From: Marvania coccoides
Lineage: Eukaryota > Chlorophyta > Trebouxiophyceae > Chlorellales > Chlorellaceae
DNA length: 64,000 nucleotides
NCBI GenBank assembly: GCA_963854735.1
Contig: OY978097.1
Coordinates: forward strand, 992,001 to 1,056,000
Direction: 5' to 3'
Below the pieces are notes generated by a model. It was given only the letters and a program-made list of their open reading frames with translations, had not been told where the DNA came from and made no database searches. Made by a program: the position numbers and the translations under genes. Positions 43,235 to 53,924 of this stretch are shown in pieces. Each line of letters opens with the position of its first letter. Position 1 is the first letter of the stretch.

Positions 43235-45328
43235 ATGGCAGCGACAGCCAGCGTGCCAGAGCTGGCGCTGGTGAAGGACGTGCTGCACTGCTGCCAGGGC
43301 ATTGACGGCGGGCGGTACATCTGGCTGCAGGGCGACGACGACACCTTGGGTCGCTTCGTGTGCGGCAGCGGCGTGGACATCCCCGCCGCGCAGCAGCAGC
43401 TCATCAGCAAGATCACCGAGCTGGGGTGGCTGCTGCGCAAGGTCAAGGAGCTGACCCACAAGGCTGCAGCCCTGGGCAGCGTCGAGCACGAAGCACTGGT
43501 GGCGGCCTGCAGCAAAGAGATCAACAACTGCTACCGCCTCATCGCCATCCTGGAAGCCCAAGTCCAGGCCCAGCCACCCCCCTCCACCGACCCCCCAACC
43601 ACCCCCTCGGACTCTGTGGGGCAGCTGAGCCTCCGGCGGTTGGCAGTGTGGCTGGCGGAGCCGCAGCAGCGCTTGCGCGTGCTCACCGGCTGCCTGGAGG
43701 CCACTCTCCCGCTCCGAGGGGGCCAGGTCATCAACGCACTGCACGCCATGTCGAAGCATGGCGATCCGTTGGTCAGACGCACTGTGGCACCGCTCCTTGA
43801 AGAAGCCTGCGTTCCGTTCTTCAAGCGCGTAGCCCGGTGGGTTCTGGACGGCACCCTGGGCAGCGACCCTTCCCCCAGCAGTGCCACCGCAGACTTCATG
43901 ATTGCGGACACCCACACCGCCTCAGATCGCCTAGCTGCGGTGTGGGGGGGCAAGTACGTGCTAGACGCTGCCATGAAGCCGCGCTTCGTCAGCGACGAGC
44001 TCGCGGAGCAGGTGCTGACCGCGGGGAAGACAGTGGCGTTCCTAAGGGAGCGGTGCGGCGACAGCGAGTGGGCGGCGGCGATGGCAGGGCAGTCAGCACC
44101 CAACGTTGACAGCAGCGGCAGTGGCAGCGGAGGGGGAGGGGCGGCGCACCACCTGCGGTGGCTGCACTCGGCTGTGGCGGACGTGCGGGCCACTGTGGGC
44201 GGGCGGTTGCTAGACATTGTGATCCGTAGGGAGCGTTTGCCAGCTCACCTCTCTGCGGTGCGAAAGTACGTGCTGATGGGGCAGGGCGACTTTGTTCGCA
44301 CGCTCATCGACCTGGCGGTATCGGACCTGGACCGTCCCGCCAAAGATTTGAGCGTGTTTTCGCTGCAGGGGCATGTGGAGACGGCGCTGCGCTCGTGCGG
44401 CGCTGCAGCCGCGGACGCAGACCTGCTGCACCACGTGCAGGTCAAGCTGAACCGTCCGCTGGATGGGGACACCGGGTGGGACGTGTTTGCGCTGACCTAC
44501 GGCGTGGAGGGTCCCGCTTCGGTGGTCTTAAGCCCTGACGCTTTGTCGGTGTATGGCCGCGTGTCCCGCCTGCTGTGGAACATCAAACAGGCGGACCACG
44601 TGGTAGCGCGCGCCTGGCATCTGCTGGACGGGGTGGGCCACAGCCTGGCGGCGCTGCGTGCGCTGGAGAAGGAGCACGGTATTGACGCGGCTGCGGTGGC
44701 AGGCAACGTGCCGGCTCTGCTGCGGTACCTGCACGCCCAGCGCGCCGATATGTCGCAGTTTGTGGCGTCACTGCAGGCCAAGGTGGTGTACGAGGTCATT
44801 GAGCCTGCATGGGGCATTGTTGAGGCGGAAATGGCGGCAGCTGCCGACCTGGATGCCGCCATTCAGGCGCACTCCAAAGGGCTGGCTGCCATTTCCGAAG
44901 GCACGTTCCTGGATGGTGCGCCTGGCGGAGAGGGAGCCGCCGGCGGGCGGGGCAGCGCTTCGGAAGTGCATGCCGCTCTGCGCTCTGCGCTGCGTGCTGT
45001 GCTGGACATTCATGGCCCCATCTGGCGGCTGGCGGACGCGGTTGAGGCGGCAGTGGTGGAGCAGACGTCGTTCCTGAAGCGCGTGCGGGAGAGCGAGGCT
45101 GTGGGAGAGTGGAATGAAGAGGTTTATAACTCTCCGCCTGGGGTCTCGAGGGACCTGCTGGTGGAGGTGCGGTCAGGGGCGTGGAGGGTACACAGCGCGT
45201 TTGACCGTCACGTGCGCACGTTCCACTCGCTGGTGCCCCAGCACTCCCACTTTGACTTGAGAACAACATGGCTGTCGTCATCGCGTTCAGAGTCCACAGA
45301 AGTGGGGGGATTGCCACCCAGGGATTAG
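43235..45328 (+). CDS. GCP3: Gamma-tubulin complex component 3 (GCP3/Spc98)
   Basis: Single exon from ATG 43235, 697 residues. The opening ALVKDVLHCCQGIDGGRYIWLQ and the block CSKEINNCYRLIAILEAQV are hallmarks of the GCP3 N-terminal GRIP1 region; the middle has RLAVWLAEPQQRLRVLTGCLEATLPLRGGQVINALHAMSKHGDP and PFFKRVARWVLDGTL; the C-terminal half includes RLPAHLSAVRKYVLMGQGDFVRTLIDL, a conserved gamma-tubulin-binding-domain element. GCP3 forms the gamma-tubulin small complex with GCP2 and nucleates microtubules. Compared with plant GCP3, roughly 150-200 N-terminal residues are missing; the sequence before the ATG is AT-rich, so either the protein is genuinely short or upstream exons were not found. 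Confidence 0.88.
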   Translation: MAATASVPELALVKDVLHCCQGIDGGRYIWLQGDDDTLGRFVCGSGVDIPAAQQQLISKITELGWLLRKVKELTHKAAALGSVEHEALVAACSKEINNCYRLIAILEAQVQAQPPPSTDPPTTPSDSVGQLSLRRLAVWLAEPQQRLRVLTGCLEATLPLRGGQVINALHAMSKHGDPLVRRTVAPLLEEACVPFFKRVARWVLDGTLGSDPSPSSATADFMIADTHTASDRLAAVWGGKYVLDAAMKPRFVSDELAEQVLTAGKTVAFLRERCGDSEWAAAMAGQSAPNVDSSGSGSGGGGAAHHLRWLHSAVADVRATVGGRLLDIVIRRERLPAHLSAVRKYVLMGQGDFVRTLIDLAVSDLDRPAKDLSVFSLQGHVETALRSCGAAAADADLLHHVQVKLNRPLDGDTGWDVFALTYGVEGPASVVLSPDALSVYGRVSRLLWNIKQADHVVARAWHLLDGVGHSLAALRALEKEHGIDAAAVAGNVPALLRYLHAQRADMSQFVASLQAKVVYEVIEPAWGIVEAEMAAAADLDAAIQAHSKGLAAISEGTFLDGAPGGEGAAGGRGSASEVHAALRSALRAVLDIHGPIWRLADAVEAAVVEQTSFLKRVRESEAVGEWNEEVYNSPPGVSRDLLVEVRSGAWRVHSAFDRHVRTFHSLVPQHSHFDLRTTWLSSSRSESTEVGGLPPRD

Positions 45329-45498
45329 GAAATCACTATTTTCATAACAAGACAGCCCGTTCATACGTTTGACCCCTTTTCTCTCGATTATTAGCATATT
45401 TTTTTATTACCGTGTGTTTTCTACATTTTTCTCTTGTTTCTGGCCATCAAAATTGTGTCGAATTTAAACTGTTATCAGTATAGAAAGAAGTAAAATAC

Positions 45499-46198
45499 TC
45501 AACGAGACAGACTTAGCAGCTGCATCCAGTACTCGTCCCCCTCCTCCAGCACAAACCTCTGTCCTGGCTGGCTGCCAACTCGCACTTTGTCCAGCTTTGC
45601 CTCCAGTCGGTGATGAACGTCCATGGTGTGGGCACGCAGCCACTCCGCCAGCTGACCCTCCCCAACAGAAGGGTCGAGCAGGGGAGGCAGCAGCAGCTGC
45701 TTGGCGTTAGCATACCACCCAGGGGCGAATGCTTTGTTGGGGGGAGGCGGAGCAGCGGGGCGGTTGGTCAGCCAGTCCCAATTCAGCATCTATAAGGGTA
45801 TTTTTGAATTACATTGATTTGTTAAATTTGAGGTGATATAAACGACTCGGACTATGCGTCTTACCAGGAAGAACCCGGCGCCAGCGTCGTCCCAAAGGAT
45901 GCAACGCTTCCCAAGCTCCAGGGCCGCCCGGTCCATCAGCATCACTCGGGCCTCGTCCCAGGCAGGCTGGCGTCCTGCGTTCTCGGCCTGCATTCGCCGG
46001 ACCTCCTCATCCAGCTGCGCCTGGCGCTGAATTCGCTTCTCCAGCACCTCGGGATTGTTTTTTCTGCAAGGTACAATTTTAGTTTTATTTAGGCCAGAGC
46101 TGCGCACAGTACTTTGCAGGTACTGTAGCTGTATATGAAGCTATAAAGGCGTCTACTCACGCTGCTGCATAGAAATTTGCGTGGTCTTTGGTAGCCAT
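45499..46198 (-). CDS. Uncharacterised small conserved-looking protein, 175 aa
   Basis: Model: exons 46161-46198, 45865-46063 and 45499-45789, joined in frame with consensus splice sites to 175 residues. Begins MATKDHANFYAAAKNNPEVLE, followed by a charged coiled-coil-like helix (KRIQRQAQLDEEVRRMQAEN), then CILWDDAGAGFFLMLNWDWLT and a C-terminal part ending FVLEEGDEYWMQLLSL. Rich in Trp/Leu near the end, no signal peptide or membrane segment. I do not recognise the family; consistent splicing and amino-acid composition argue it is a real gene. Confidence 0.7.
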
Positions 46199-46879
46199 AG
46201 CTGTCTGGGCCATATTTTTATTTAATTTCGTTTTTTGCAAATATCAGGGGATTCTGAGCAATACCCGAGGCAGAATTTGGGAGTGTGGAATGAAAGCAAT
46301 CGTGTTTTTGAGAAAAAGGTTGCTCCATTGCGTGCAACCGGGAGACGCACGGTCAAACAAACCTAAACAACAAAATTTTGCGCGTTTGACCAGCCAGCGT
46401 GTTCTGCGTCATGCCTCGTGTTAGAGAGAAATGCTGGCGTCCAGGGTTTTAGTGCTACTGGTGAATTCCATATGATGACGTGAAAACGAACGTTGCTGGT
46501 TATTTCATAGCTACTTTTTCCCTTTATTCAATCGGTAATATATTAATTAATGAGTGCTTTGAAGCGTTCTCTCTTTTCTTCATTTGCTGCTGATAATTAA
46601 CGGTGTTTACATTTACGAAACAATTCATGGCAACTCCCCCATACATGTATCCCAGCAGCTGTGGCAAAAGAACGCTAAAAAAAATATAACAAGGCATGCA
46701 ATAATCTCGAACACATAAGCAGCAGGCATAAGCAACATGTTGCGCAAAAAGAGAGGCTTGATTTATCAGTAGTAATGTACAAAAGGTTGAGACGGTGGGA
46801 CACACAGGATGTGTTAATTCTTCATATCAAAAAAACAAATAAAATGCAATGTAGGCAGCGCTGCTTTTTCTCCAACATT
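46199..46879. other. Intergenic region upstream of the 175-aa gene and downstream of PEPC
   Basis: 681 nt, AT-rich, without recognisable protein or RNA gene. It separates two minus-strand genes and must hold the promoter of the 175-aa gene near 46199 and the PEPC 3' UTR near 46879. Confidence 0.4.
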
Positions 46880-49800
46880 TTACCCAGTGTTTTGCATGCC
46901 TGCACAAATATGAAAGAGAAAAAAGAATGCGTTAAGATCAGTCTCTGCTGCATTCTTTCTGCACAGCAAAATTTGTTATTTCGCAACAAAAAAAACTCGG
47001 AAGAAAGAGAAAAAACTTGCCTGACGCCACGCCCTTCATGCTGATGATCAGACAATCTTCCACAGCCTGCAGCAGGGGTGTAGAACCTCCCAGCCCCCGC
47101 GACATCAGCTCCATCGCCTTTTGGTCCGGCTGGTACGTGCCCAGCACCTGGTCCGGAGACTTTCCAGCCGCCACCTCGCGCAGCGCCTTGAGGCAGTACA
47201 CCTGCAGGATGTTGAGCGGCGCCACGTAGGGCGCGCGCAGCTGCAGCTTCTGCTGCAGGAACGCCGTCGACTGCGAGCTCAGCAGCCCCGGGTGCTTCAT
47301 CACGCTCAGCAGCATTGCCTCTGCGTCGTGGAACCGCGCCAGCAGGTCGTCCCCCAGGGTCTGCAGCTCGGGCCCCACCAGGTGGCGCTCATACACTTTC
47401 ACCACCCGGGGGTCTGCCTTGGCAAACACCATCTCCAGCATGTCCAGCATCACCCGGAAGAACGTCCAGTTCTGGTACATGTCCTGCAGCAGCTCCAGCC
47501 CGCCCTCCTTGTCCATCACGCACCGCAGCGCCTCCCCAATGCCCAGCCACACCGGCAGGTGGAACCGAATCTGCGTCCATGCAAAGATCCAGGGGATGGC
47601 GCGCAGGGTGTCGATGGAGCCAGCGGCGCGGCGCTTGGCGGGGCGGGAACCGATGTTCATGCGGCCCAGCTCGTTGACGGGGGTCACCGCCTGGAAAAAT
47701 TCGATGAAGCGGGGGTCGCCACGCACCACTGCGCGGTAGGCATCACACGAGACCTGCGACATCTCCGCCATGGTGTCGCGCCACAGCTTGGAGGGGGCCA
47801 CAGAGGGCGCCATCGTGGCCTCCAGCACCGCCCCTGTGTAGAGATCCATGGTGCGGAAGGCAATTTCCTTCTCGCCAAACTGCTGCTCCACCGTCTCGCC
47901 CTGCACCGTCACGCGGATGGCGCCGCGGATGGTGCCAGGGGGCTGCGACAGCACCGCCAGGTGCGCGGGCGCGCCGCCACGGCCCACAGTGCCTCCTCGC
48001 CCGTGGAATAGCGTCAGGTGGATGTCAAACTCGTCAGCCACCTTCACCAGCCGCTCCTGCACCTCAAACAGCCCCCACGCCGCCGCCACCCGGCCCGCGT
48101 CCTTCCCGCTGTCAGAGTAACCAATCATGCACTCCTGCTTGCCCTTGATGTGATCCCGGTACCACTCGCTGGAGAACAGCTGTCGCATGGCGGTCTCGGC
48201 GTAGATGAGATCGTCCAGGGTCTCAAACAGCGGGGCCACGCGCAGGGGGGTCTCCACCCCACACTCCTTCTGCAGCAGCACCACCGCCAGCACATCGGAG
48301 GCAGTGTGCGCCATGGAGATGATGTAAGCGCCCAGGGAGTCGGGGGGCAGCTCCGCCAGCATGCGGAAGGTGCGCAGCACCTCCGCCACCTCGTCAGACA
48401 CCGGGAACGCAGGCGGCAGCAGCGGGCGTTTCCCGGCCAGTTCCTTGAGCAGGAACGCCATGCGCGTGTCCTCGTCCCACTCCTTGTAGGACCCCACCCC
48501 CAGGTAGGTGGTGATGGCGTCCATGGCGTCGGTGTGGCGCACGCTCTCCTGCCGAATGTCCAGCCGGCAGAGGTGCAGCCCAAAGGTGCGGGCCTGGCGA
48601 ATGACGTCCAGCAGCTTGGAGTTGGCCATGGAAGAATCGCCGCAGGCCAGCAGCGAGGAGTGGCACGCCTTGAGTGCGTCCAGCAGCTCCTCAGAGTCAG
48701 AGTACGCCAGGGGGTCGGTCTGCAGGGCCTCGGTGAGACGGATGGTGGGGTGCTGGCTGGCGTGCAGCAGCACCTCCTTGGTGGCGTTCAGACGGTCGCG
48801 CACGTCCGAGAGCACCATGCGATAGGGCTCGTTGGAGGACATGAACACGACGTCGTAGGCGTTCTTTTTGGTGGTGACCTCGCGGTACGCCTCGGGGGCG
48901 TGCAGCCGGGCCTGCACCGCGGCGGCGCGGTCGTGCAGCTCGGGGGTGGCGCGCCAGATGGACAGCTCGAACATCAGCTTCTCGATCTGCTCGGTCAGCA
49001 GCGTGGCGGCGGAGAGACGGGCGCCAATGATGACGTCACGCGTGGTGTCAGCGGTAACATTGGGGTTGCCATCGCGGTCGCCGCCCATCCAGGAGCCAAA
49101 TGTGAAGGGGGTGGCGTCCAGGGGGAGGCGGGGCTGTCCGATGTTGGCCAGGGCGGTGTCGATGCGGCGCAGGAACACTGGCAGGCCGTGAAAGATGGTC
49201 TCGTGGAAGTAGGTCAGCCCCTGGCGGGACTCGTCCTCGGGGGTGGGCGCACGGCGGCGGATCTCATCCGTGCGCCAGGCCGCCTGGATCTGCGAGCGGA
49301 TCTCCTCCAGGCACTCGGTGCGCTCGTAAGGCGACATACGAGTGTTGTGCAGGTGGTCCATCTCCGAGCGGATTTTGCTGTATTTCTTGAGCAGCGACTG
49401 ACGCATGGCCTGGGTGGGGTGCGCGGTGAACACCAGCTCCACGTTCTGCGTGCACAGCGCCGCGTGGACGGCTTCGGGCGCCACCTTGTTCACGCGCACC
49501 AGCTTTTGCAGGGACTTGTTGGTGGAGCGGGTGGACTGCTCGACGTCTCCCACGCGCTGGGCCTTCTCCAAGCGCGCGGTGACGATCTCTTCAGTGAGGT
49601 TGTGCAGGTTGAGAAGCTGTGAAAAGGCCGAGGCCACCAGGATGCGCTCGTCAGGCTTCAGCGCGCCCAGGCGCTGCTCCAGCATCTCGAAGTCGGAGTC
49701 AGACTCGCTCATGCACCAGGCCTGCGAGAGGAAAGTGGGAAGATTTTGGTTGATTATTAGGGCGGGAGGAGGGGCGGAACAGGGTTTGGGTGGGGTGGGA

Positions 49801-50035
49801 GGATTTTAGGGTGGGTGGGGGTGGTGAGCGCGGGTGCAGGGGCACCAACCTGAGCCAGGGTGAAGATGACATCGATCTTGTTGGCCAGCTCGGGGTGGTA
49901 GTGGCGGAAGACCTGGGAAAAGATCTGGCGTAGGAGGTCGTCGTCCTCCTTCAGCAGCGCCTGGTTGACCTCCAGAGAATCGATACGGTGCAAATCGAAG
50001 CTGGGTGATGCCGCAAAATTGGCCATTGAAGTCAT
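46880..50035 (-). CDS. PPC: Phosphoenolpyruvate carboxylase, plant type
   Basis: Model: exons 49850-50035, 47021-49721 and 46880-46899, 968 residues, standard PEPC length. The 20-nt last exon supplies GMQNTG, the conserved plant-type C-terminus, after VASG; its intron (46900-47020) starts GCAAGT and is GC-AG. Catalytic blocks present: VFTAHPTQ (His163), FGSWMGGDRDGNPNV, GYSDSGKDAGR and FHGRGGTVGRGG (bicarbonate/PEP site). The N-terminus (MTSMANFAASPSFDLHRIDSLEV) lacks the textbook plant phosphorylation motif, so regulation by PEPC kinase is doubtful. The enzyme forms oxaloacetate from PEP and bicarbonate, replenishing the TCA cycle. Divergent from SEH1. Confidence 0.96.
46900..47020 (-). other. 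GC-AG intron before the last exon of PEPC
   Basis: Exon 2 ends GTGGCGTCAG and the intron starts GCAAGTTTTTTC; acceptor TTTGTGCAG. Joining gives TCA GGC ATG CAA AAC ACT GGG TAA, the expected SGMQNTG end. No GT donor nearby gives this frame. Confidence 0.9.
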
Positions 50036-50394
50036 CTGAGCTGAGGTGCTGCCGGCTAGGTTTATAATTTATATTCTCGCACAATGCTAGCGGCGAGGGG
50101 CTGAATTCCAGGGCACGCTACAGGCCCCGGGATATGTATACGATGATTACAGCAATATAAAAAAGACTGATACTCGTCAGGAGGCGGGCTGAAAAAAGCT
50201 GCATTGAAAAAAGAAAAGTGCCGAAAACTCGAAAAAACCATGCGAAGGCAGAGTTTTTTTCATATTCAACACGTTGAAAAAATCACGCTGAACCCCCTGG
50301 CATCGAGAACATCGCCATCCGCATCCATCAATAAAATTCAAAAAAAACAATTTTATCGGTCTTGATCAGCTTCTCAAGCTATAAAACAAATCGA
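50036..50394. promoter_or_regulatory. Bidirectional promoter PEPC / SEH1
   Basis: 359 nt between divergent starts, AT-rich with no ORF of interest. CTATAAAAC lies at about 50380-50388, very near the SEH1 ATG, so probably not its TATA box. Confidence 0.4.
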
Positions 50395-51357
50395 ATGTCT
50401 ACCCGTGTAACGGGGGTGACGCCTCTGGGCGCATCCATCATCCACGTCGCCTACAACATCCCCCACACCCAGATGGCTACAGTGGATGCCGCCGGCGGGG
50501 TCGCCACCTGGCAGCGCCACGGCCAGTCTCGCAGCTGGGAGGAGGGGCCATCCTGGGACTCGCAAGGGCTGAGCGTCACCTGCATCTGTTGGGCAGCCCC
50601 AGAGTTCGGCAACGTGGTGTGCGCAGGGACTTTGGAAGGCTTTGTGTGCTTCTGGGCGCAAAGCGCAGCAGGGGAGTGGACGCGCCGCGCCGCCGTCGCC
50701 GCCTCCGCTCGCGCCGCCACCGCTGCCGCCTTTGCCCCGCGCCAAATGGGCGTGGGCCCCCTGGCTGCCGTCGCATTCGCCGACGGCAGCGTCAAAACGT
50801 TTTTGGCAAGTGCCAAGTTGGACGCAGCGTCGTGGGACGTGCACAGCGAGCTGCAGCTAGAGCCCACCGTGGGGGGCGCCACCTGCCTGAGCTGGCGGGA
50901 ACACGACCCTGCGCTGCCCCTGCTGCTGGTTTGCGGGACTTCAGGCGGCGGCGGAGCCCAGATTTGGGTTTTTAGAGAGCAGCTGCTGCGGTGGGAGCGC
51001 GCGTGCAGGCTGGAGGACGGCGAAACAGGGGGGGCTGTGTCAGGGGTGGCGTGGGCTCCGCGGCTGGGGCGGCCGCAGGACTTGGTTGCCGTAGCCAGCG
51101 GGCGCAGCGTGACGCTGTGGTCGCTGCATGGGGCTGCGGACGCGCTGCAGGCGGAGCGAGTGGCGGAGCTGCAGCACGACCATCCGGTGTGGCAGCTGGG
51201 GTGGAATATGCTGGGCAACTGGCTGGCAGCATCGACTGAGGGCGGTGAAGTGTGCATGTGGCGCCCCGACCTTGCTGGGGAGTGGCAGATGTTCAACAAG
51301 ATAGTGGGAGGCAGCGCAGAAGAAGCACAACCGAATGGTGCTGACATGATGGCATGA
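50395..51357 (+). CDS. SEH1: SEH1-like nucleoporin / GATOR WD-repeat protein
   Basis: Single exon from ATG 50395, 320 residues. WD repeats typical of the SEH1/SEC13 family: IIHVAYNIPHTQMATVDAAGGVATW, VTCICWAAPEFGNVVCAGTLEGFVCFW, FAPRQMGVGPLAAVAFADGSVKTF, the GAVSGVAWAPRLGRPQDLVAVASG segment and HPVWQLGWNMLGNWLAASTEGGEVCMWRPDLAGEW. The APRxxGxxLA...ADGxVxxF blade favours SEH1 over SEC13. SEH1 belongs to the Y-complex of the nuclear pore and to the GATOR2/SEA complex. The first ATG in frame was chosen; the frame upstream lacks another ATG. Confidence 0.85.
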   Translation: MSTRVTGVTPLGASIIHVAYNIPHTQMATVDAAGGVATWQRHGQSRSWEEGPSWDSQGLSVTCICWAAPEFGNVVCAGTLEGFVCFWAQSAAGEWTRRAAVAASARAATAAAFAPRQMGVGPLAAVAFADGSVKTFLASAKLDAASWDVHSELQLEPTVGGATCLSWREHDPALPLLLVCGTSGGGGAQIWVFREQLLRWERACRLEDGETGGAVSGVAWAPRLGRPQDLVAVASGRSVTLWSLHGAADALQAERVAELQHDHPVWQLGWNMLGNWLAASTEGGEVCMWRPDLAGEWQMFNKIVGGSAEEAQPNGADMMA

Positions 51358-51427
51358 CTGTTCAATTAAAGTTTAAAATTTACTAATTTAGTAGTATATT
51401 ATTCACAATTATTAGGGGGGAAAGGTA

Positions 51428-52166
51428 TCACTCCGCTGCTGCTCCTGCTTCGCCAACAGCGCTGCCCTTTTGAATGACGCCCTTCTCGTACTTAATGTAC
51501 TCGCCCGGCATCCTGAATCCTGTGAAGGTGCGGTTGCCTGTCCGCAGCACCCCAACTCGAGGCATGTTTTGCCACGCAATGACGACATTGAATTCCCGAC
51601 CCCTCAGGCTGCCCTCCTGGTCCGCTGTGACGAAGGGATACAGCGTCTTTAGCTTGGGTTGGTATATCAACGCATTTTCTCGCCGTTGGATGATTGCGTT
51701 CCACAGTATCATCTGGTTCGCTGGGTTGCGGGGTGAGGCAAATTCAATGCTCACGAAAACAAACAGCTGCTTGGTGTTCCACGTGAACTCGCTGCGCAGG
51801 TCTGCCGTCATGTTGAAGGCCAGGTAGGCCTGCGGATTTCATTTAATTTGGGGGAGGGAGGTGAGGAAAAATGGAGGCGGCGAGAAGCGGAAATATATTG
51901 GGAAAATGTGTACTACTCACCCGGTCAACGCCCTTTTGCTTCTTCAGACCTTCGACGCCCAGGTAATCTACCGATACGATTGAGCTGGCTGTGTGGAAGA
52001 AGTCTGCAGAGCGAAAGAGAAGTTAATAAGATGTGATCGAACGAGAAAATACTGAAGATGAGAAATGGGGTGGCATACCTGTGATGGTGACCGCCAAGCA
52101 CATTAAGGCCAGCACTGTGCCAGCATAGGTTGCAAGAGCATTCACTCTTTGCCAAAATGAGTGCAT
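51428..52166 (-). CDS. SPCS3: Signal peptidase complex subunit 3 (SPCS3/SPC22)
   Basis: Model: exons 52079-52166, 51921-52003 and 51428-51829, 190 residues. The N-terminal MHSFWQRVNALATYAGTVLALMCLAVTITDFFH forms a single membrane anchor (about 8-28); the luminal domain shows the family blocks AYLAFNMTADLRSEFTWNTKQLFVFVSIEF, NQMILWNAIIQRRENALI and GREFNVVIAWQNMPRVGVL. SPCS3 is an essential subunit of the ER signal peptidase. The extension after YIKYEKG is slightly longer than usual. Confidence 0.93.
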
Positions 52167-52427
52167 ATTACTTTGTTTGATCTCTCTCCTCTCGCACCAA
52201 GCCTACTGCTTTTGGGTCCCACAACCGCAAGAAATATTGCTAAAATTAAAAAAACAATCTGCATGGTGTCGAAATCTGCGTCTTGTTTTGGACTGACCAA
52301 GCCACCCTGGCAAGTGAAATATGGCCCATGCCCACGAATTCGCTGGAACTGCTATATCTCAATGCCATCGTTACACCATTAGCATTCACTAGAAGAAATA
52401 TCTGGAAAAAGAATGTGCGTTTCTCTT

Positions 52428-53678
52428 TCATTGCTGGACGTCTTTCTGCTGTTGGGTTCCCACCGTCGCTGCCACTCTCTTGGCCCATCCTCGTGCCGCT
52501 TGATACGCCGCTTTATACACTGCCACCGCCCGCGCCGCCGAGCTCTCGTCGCCTGCAACCGCCACCTTCTTTTCAACCGCCGCCGCCAGCCGCTCCTCCT
52601 CCTCCTCCTTCGCTTCTTCTGCCGCGTCTTCAGCGTCTGCGGCCTCCTCGGACGTCAACGCCGCCAAAAACGGCCGTCGCAGCTCGTCCAGCACCCCTCC
52701 CCTGCCGTATGCTTTCGGCCCGCCATCTAAGTAAATTCTCTGCTCCCCGCCCAGTGCAGCAGGCAGCGGCACGTCCACAGCCAGCAGCGTCATCCGCAGC
52801 TTCCCTGATTTTTTCTTCGCTTCCACCGACACCAGCCCCCGCCGCTCCGAGCCCTTCAACGGAAATATCATGGCTACTCGACGGGAGCGTAGCTTTGGCC
52901 GCAGCCCCTTAATCTTGAGGCCCCCGCCCGTGAGAACGCTCGCACGCACGTCGGAACCCACCAGCGGCGCGCCCAGCACCTCCAGCGCCCCCGGGTGCGT
53001 GTTCAACCGCAACATGGCGGCCCTGTAGACGGCGGCGGGCGAGATAATGAAGTGGCGGCGATACAGCCATGCTGCGCCGAGCATGGACAGAGCTGCACCC
53101 AGTGAGATGACACCTGTTACTGCCATCGACTGGGATACGTCTACAAACGCAGAGGCTGTCATTCGCATGGTGCGCCACACCAGGTAGGCTATCGTGAGCA
53201 GGCCAGCGCCCAAAAGCTTGGTGCGGTGGCGCTGCCAGGCGGCCTCCAGCTGCAGCGACACCGCGCGCTGCAGGCTGGAGGGCTGGTGCAGCGAGTCCAG
53301 CATCCGCTTGACGCTGGGCGGCAGCATGGACATTGCTTTTTGGGAGGCGAGTGCCGGGGCGGAGACGGCGGCCTTCAGCGCGCTCTGCACCTTTTCCCGC
53401 GTGCTGCCGCTGCTTGAGAGTCGTCGGGGGGGGAGGTAGGGTGCCCAGGCGTGCAGGCGTGGTAAAGGGTTGTTGCAAGGGAGGGTGGGGGCGCCTGGCG
53501 ATGGCAACCGGCTGGTGATACTTGCTGCCGTGGGTTGCCGGCTTGCCAGGTGTGAGAACTCTGCGGAACGGGTAAATACATTGAAGGCCTGCCTGAGGGG
53601 GCCGTCCGCAGCTGGCGACGGAAGCGATCCCTTGGCGGTGAAAATTTTTTCAAGTTTTTTGGCATGTCGTAGCATCAT
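52428..53678 (-). CDS. COA1/TIM21-like organellar membrane protein
   Basis: Intron-less frame from ATG 53678 to TGA 52428, 416 residues. The first ~80 residues are basic and Ser/Ala-rich (MLRHAKKLEKIF...), compatible with a mitochondrial or plastid presequence. Membrane segments: LLGAGLLTIAYLVWR and VISLGAALSMLGAAWLYR (about 165-220). The next block, YRAAMLRLNTHPGALEVLGAPL with GGGLKIKGLRPKLRSRRVAMIFPLKGSERRGLVSVEAKKK, resembles the COA1/TIM21 fold seen in a plant protein group annotated as cytochrome-oxidase assembly factors. The C-terminus is Ala/Glu-rich coiled coil. Placement in the family is tentative. Confidence 0.6.
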   Translation of the reverse strand: MMLRHAKKLEKIFTAKGSLPSPAADGPLRQAFNVFTRSAEFSHLASRQPTAASITSRLPSPGAPTLPCNNPLPRLHAWAPYLPPRRLSSSGSTREKVQSALKAAVSAPALASQKAMSMLPPSVKRMLDSLHQPSSLQRAVSLQLEAAWQRHRTKLLGAGLLTIAYLVWRTMRMTASAFVDVSQSMAVTGVISLGAALSMLGAAWLYRRHFIISPAAVYRAAMLRLNTHPGALEVLGAPLVGSDVRASVLTGGGLKIKGLRPKLRSRRVAMIFPLKGSERRGLVSVEAKKKSGKLRMTLLAVDVPLPAALGGEQRIYLDGGPKAYGRGGVLDELRRPFLAALTSEEAADAEDAAEEAKEEEEERLAAAVEKKVAVAGDESSAARAVAVYKAAYQAARGWAKRVAATVGTQQQKDVQQ

Positions 53679-53924
53679 GGCACGCGAACTGTCCTTGACT
53701 TTTGCGATTAACAATTAATAATATTTGCAGTGGGAAATGATGGCAAAAACGCAGGTACCAACGTACAAAAGTTGTTAAATTTAAAAAAATTGTTTAATTT
53801 TCGCAATTTGAATAGCTTTAATAGCTTTATATTCTATAGAACATCAATAATGTGACGATGACCCTGGCAGACGCATCTCTTGGGTAATAATAAAAGAATT
53901 AATCTTGTTCAGGTCGATATTCCG

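Noticed and set aside
48018..49622. Plus-strand 534-aa open frame
   Set aside because: Antisense shadow of PEPC; no recognisable domain.
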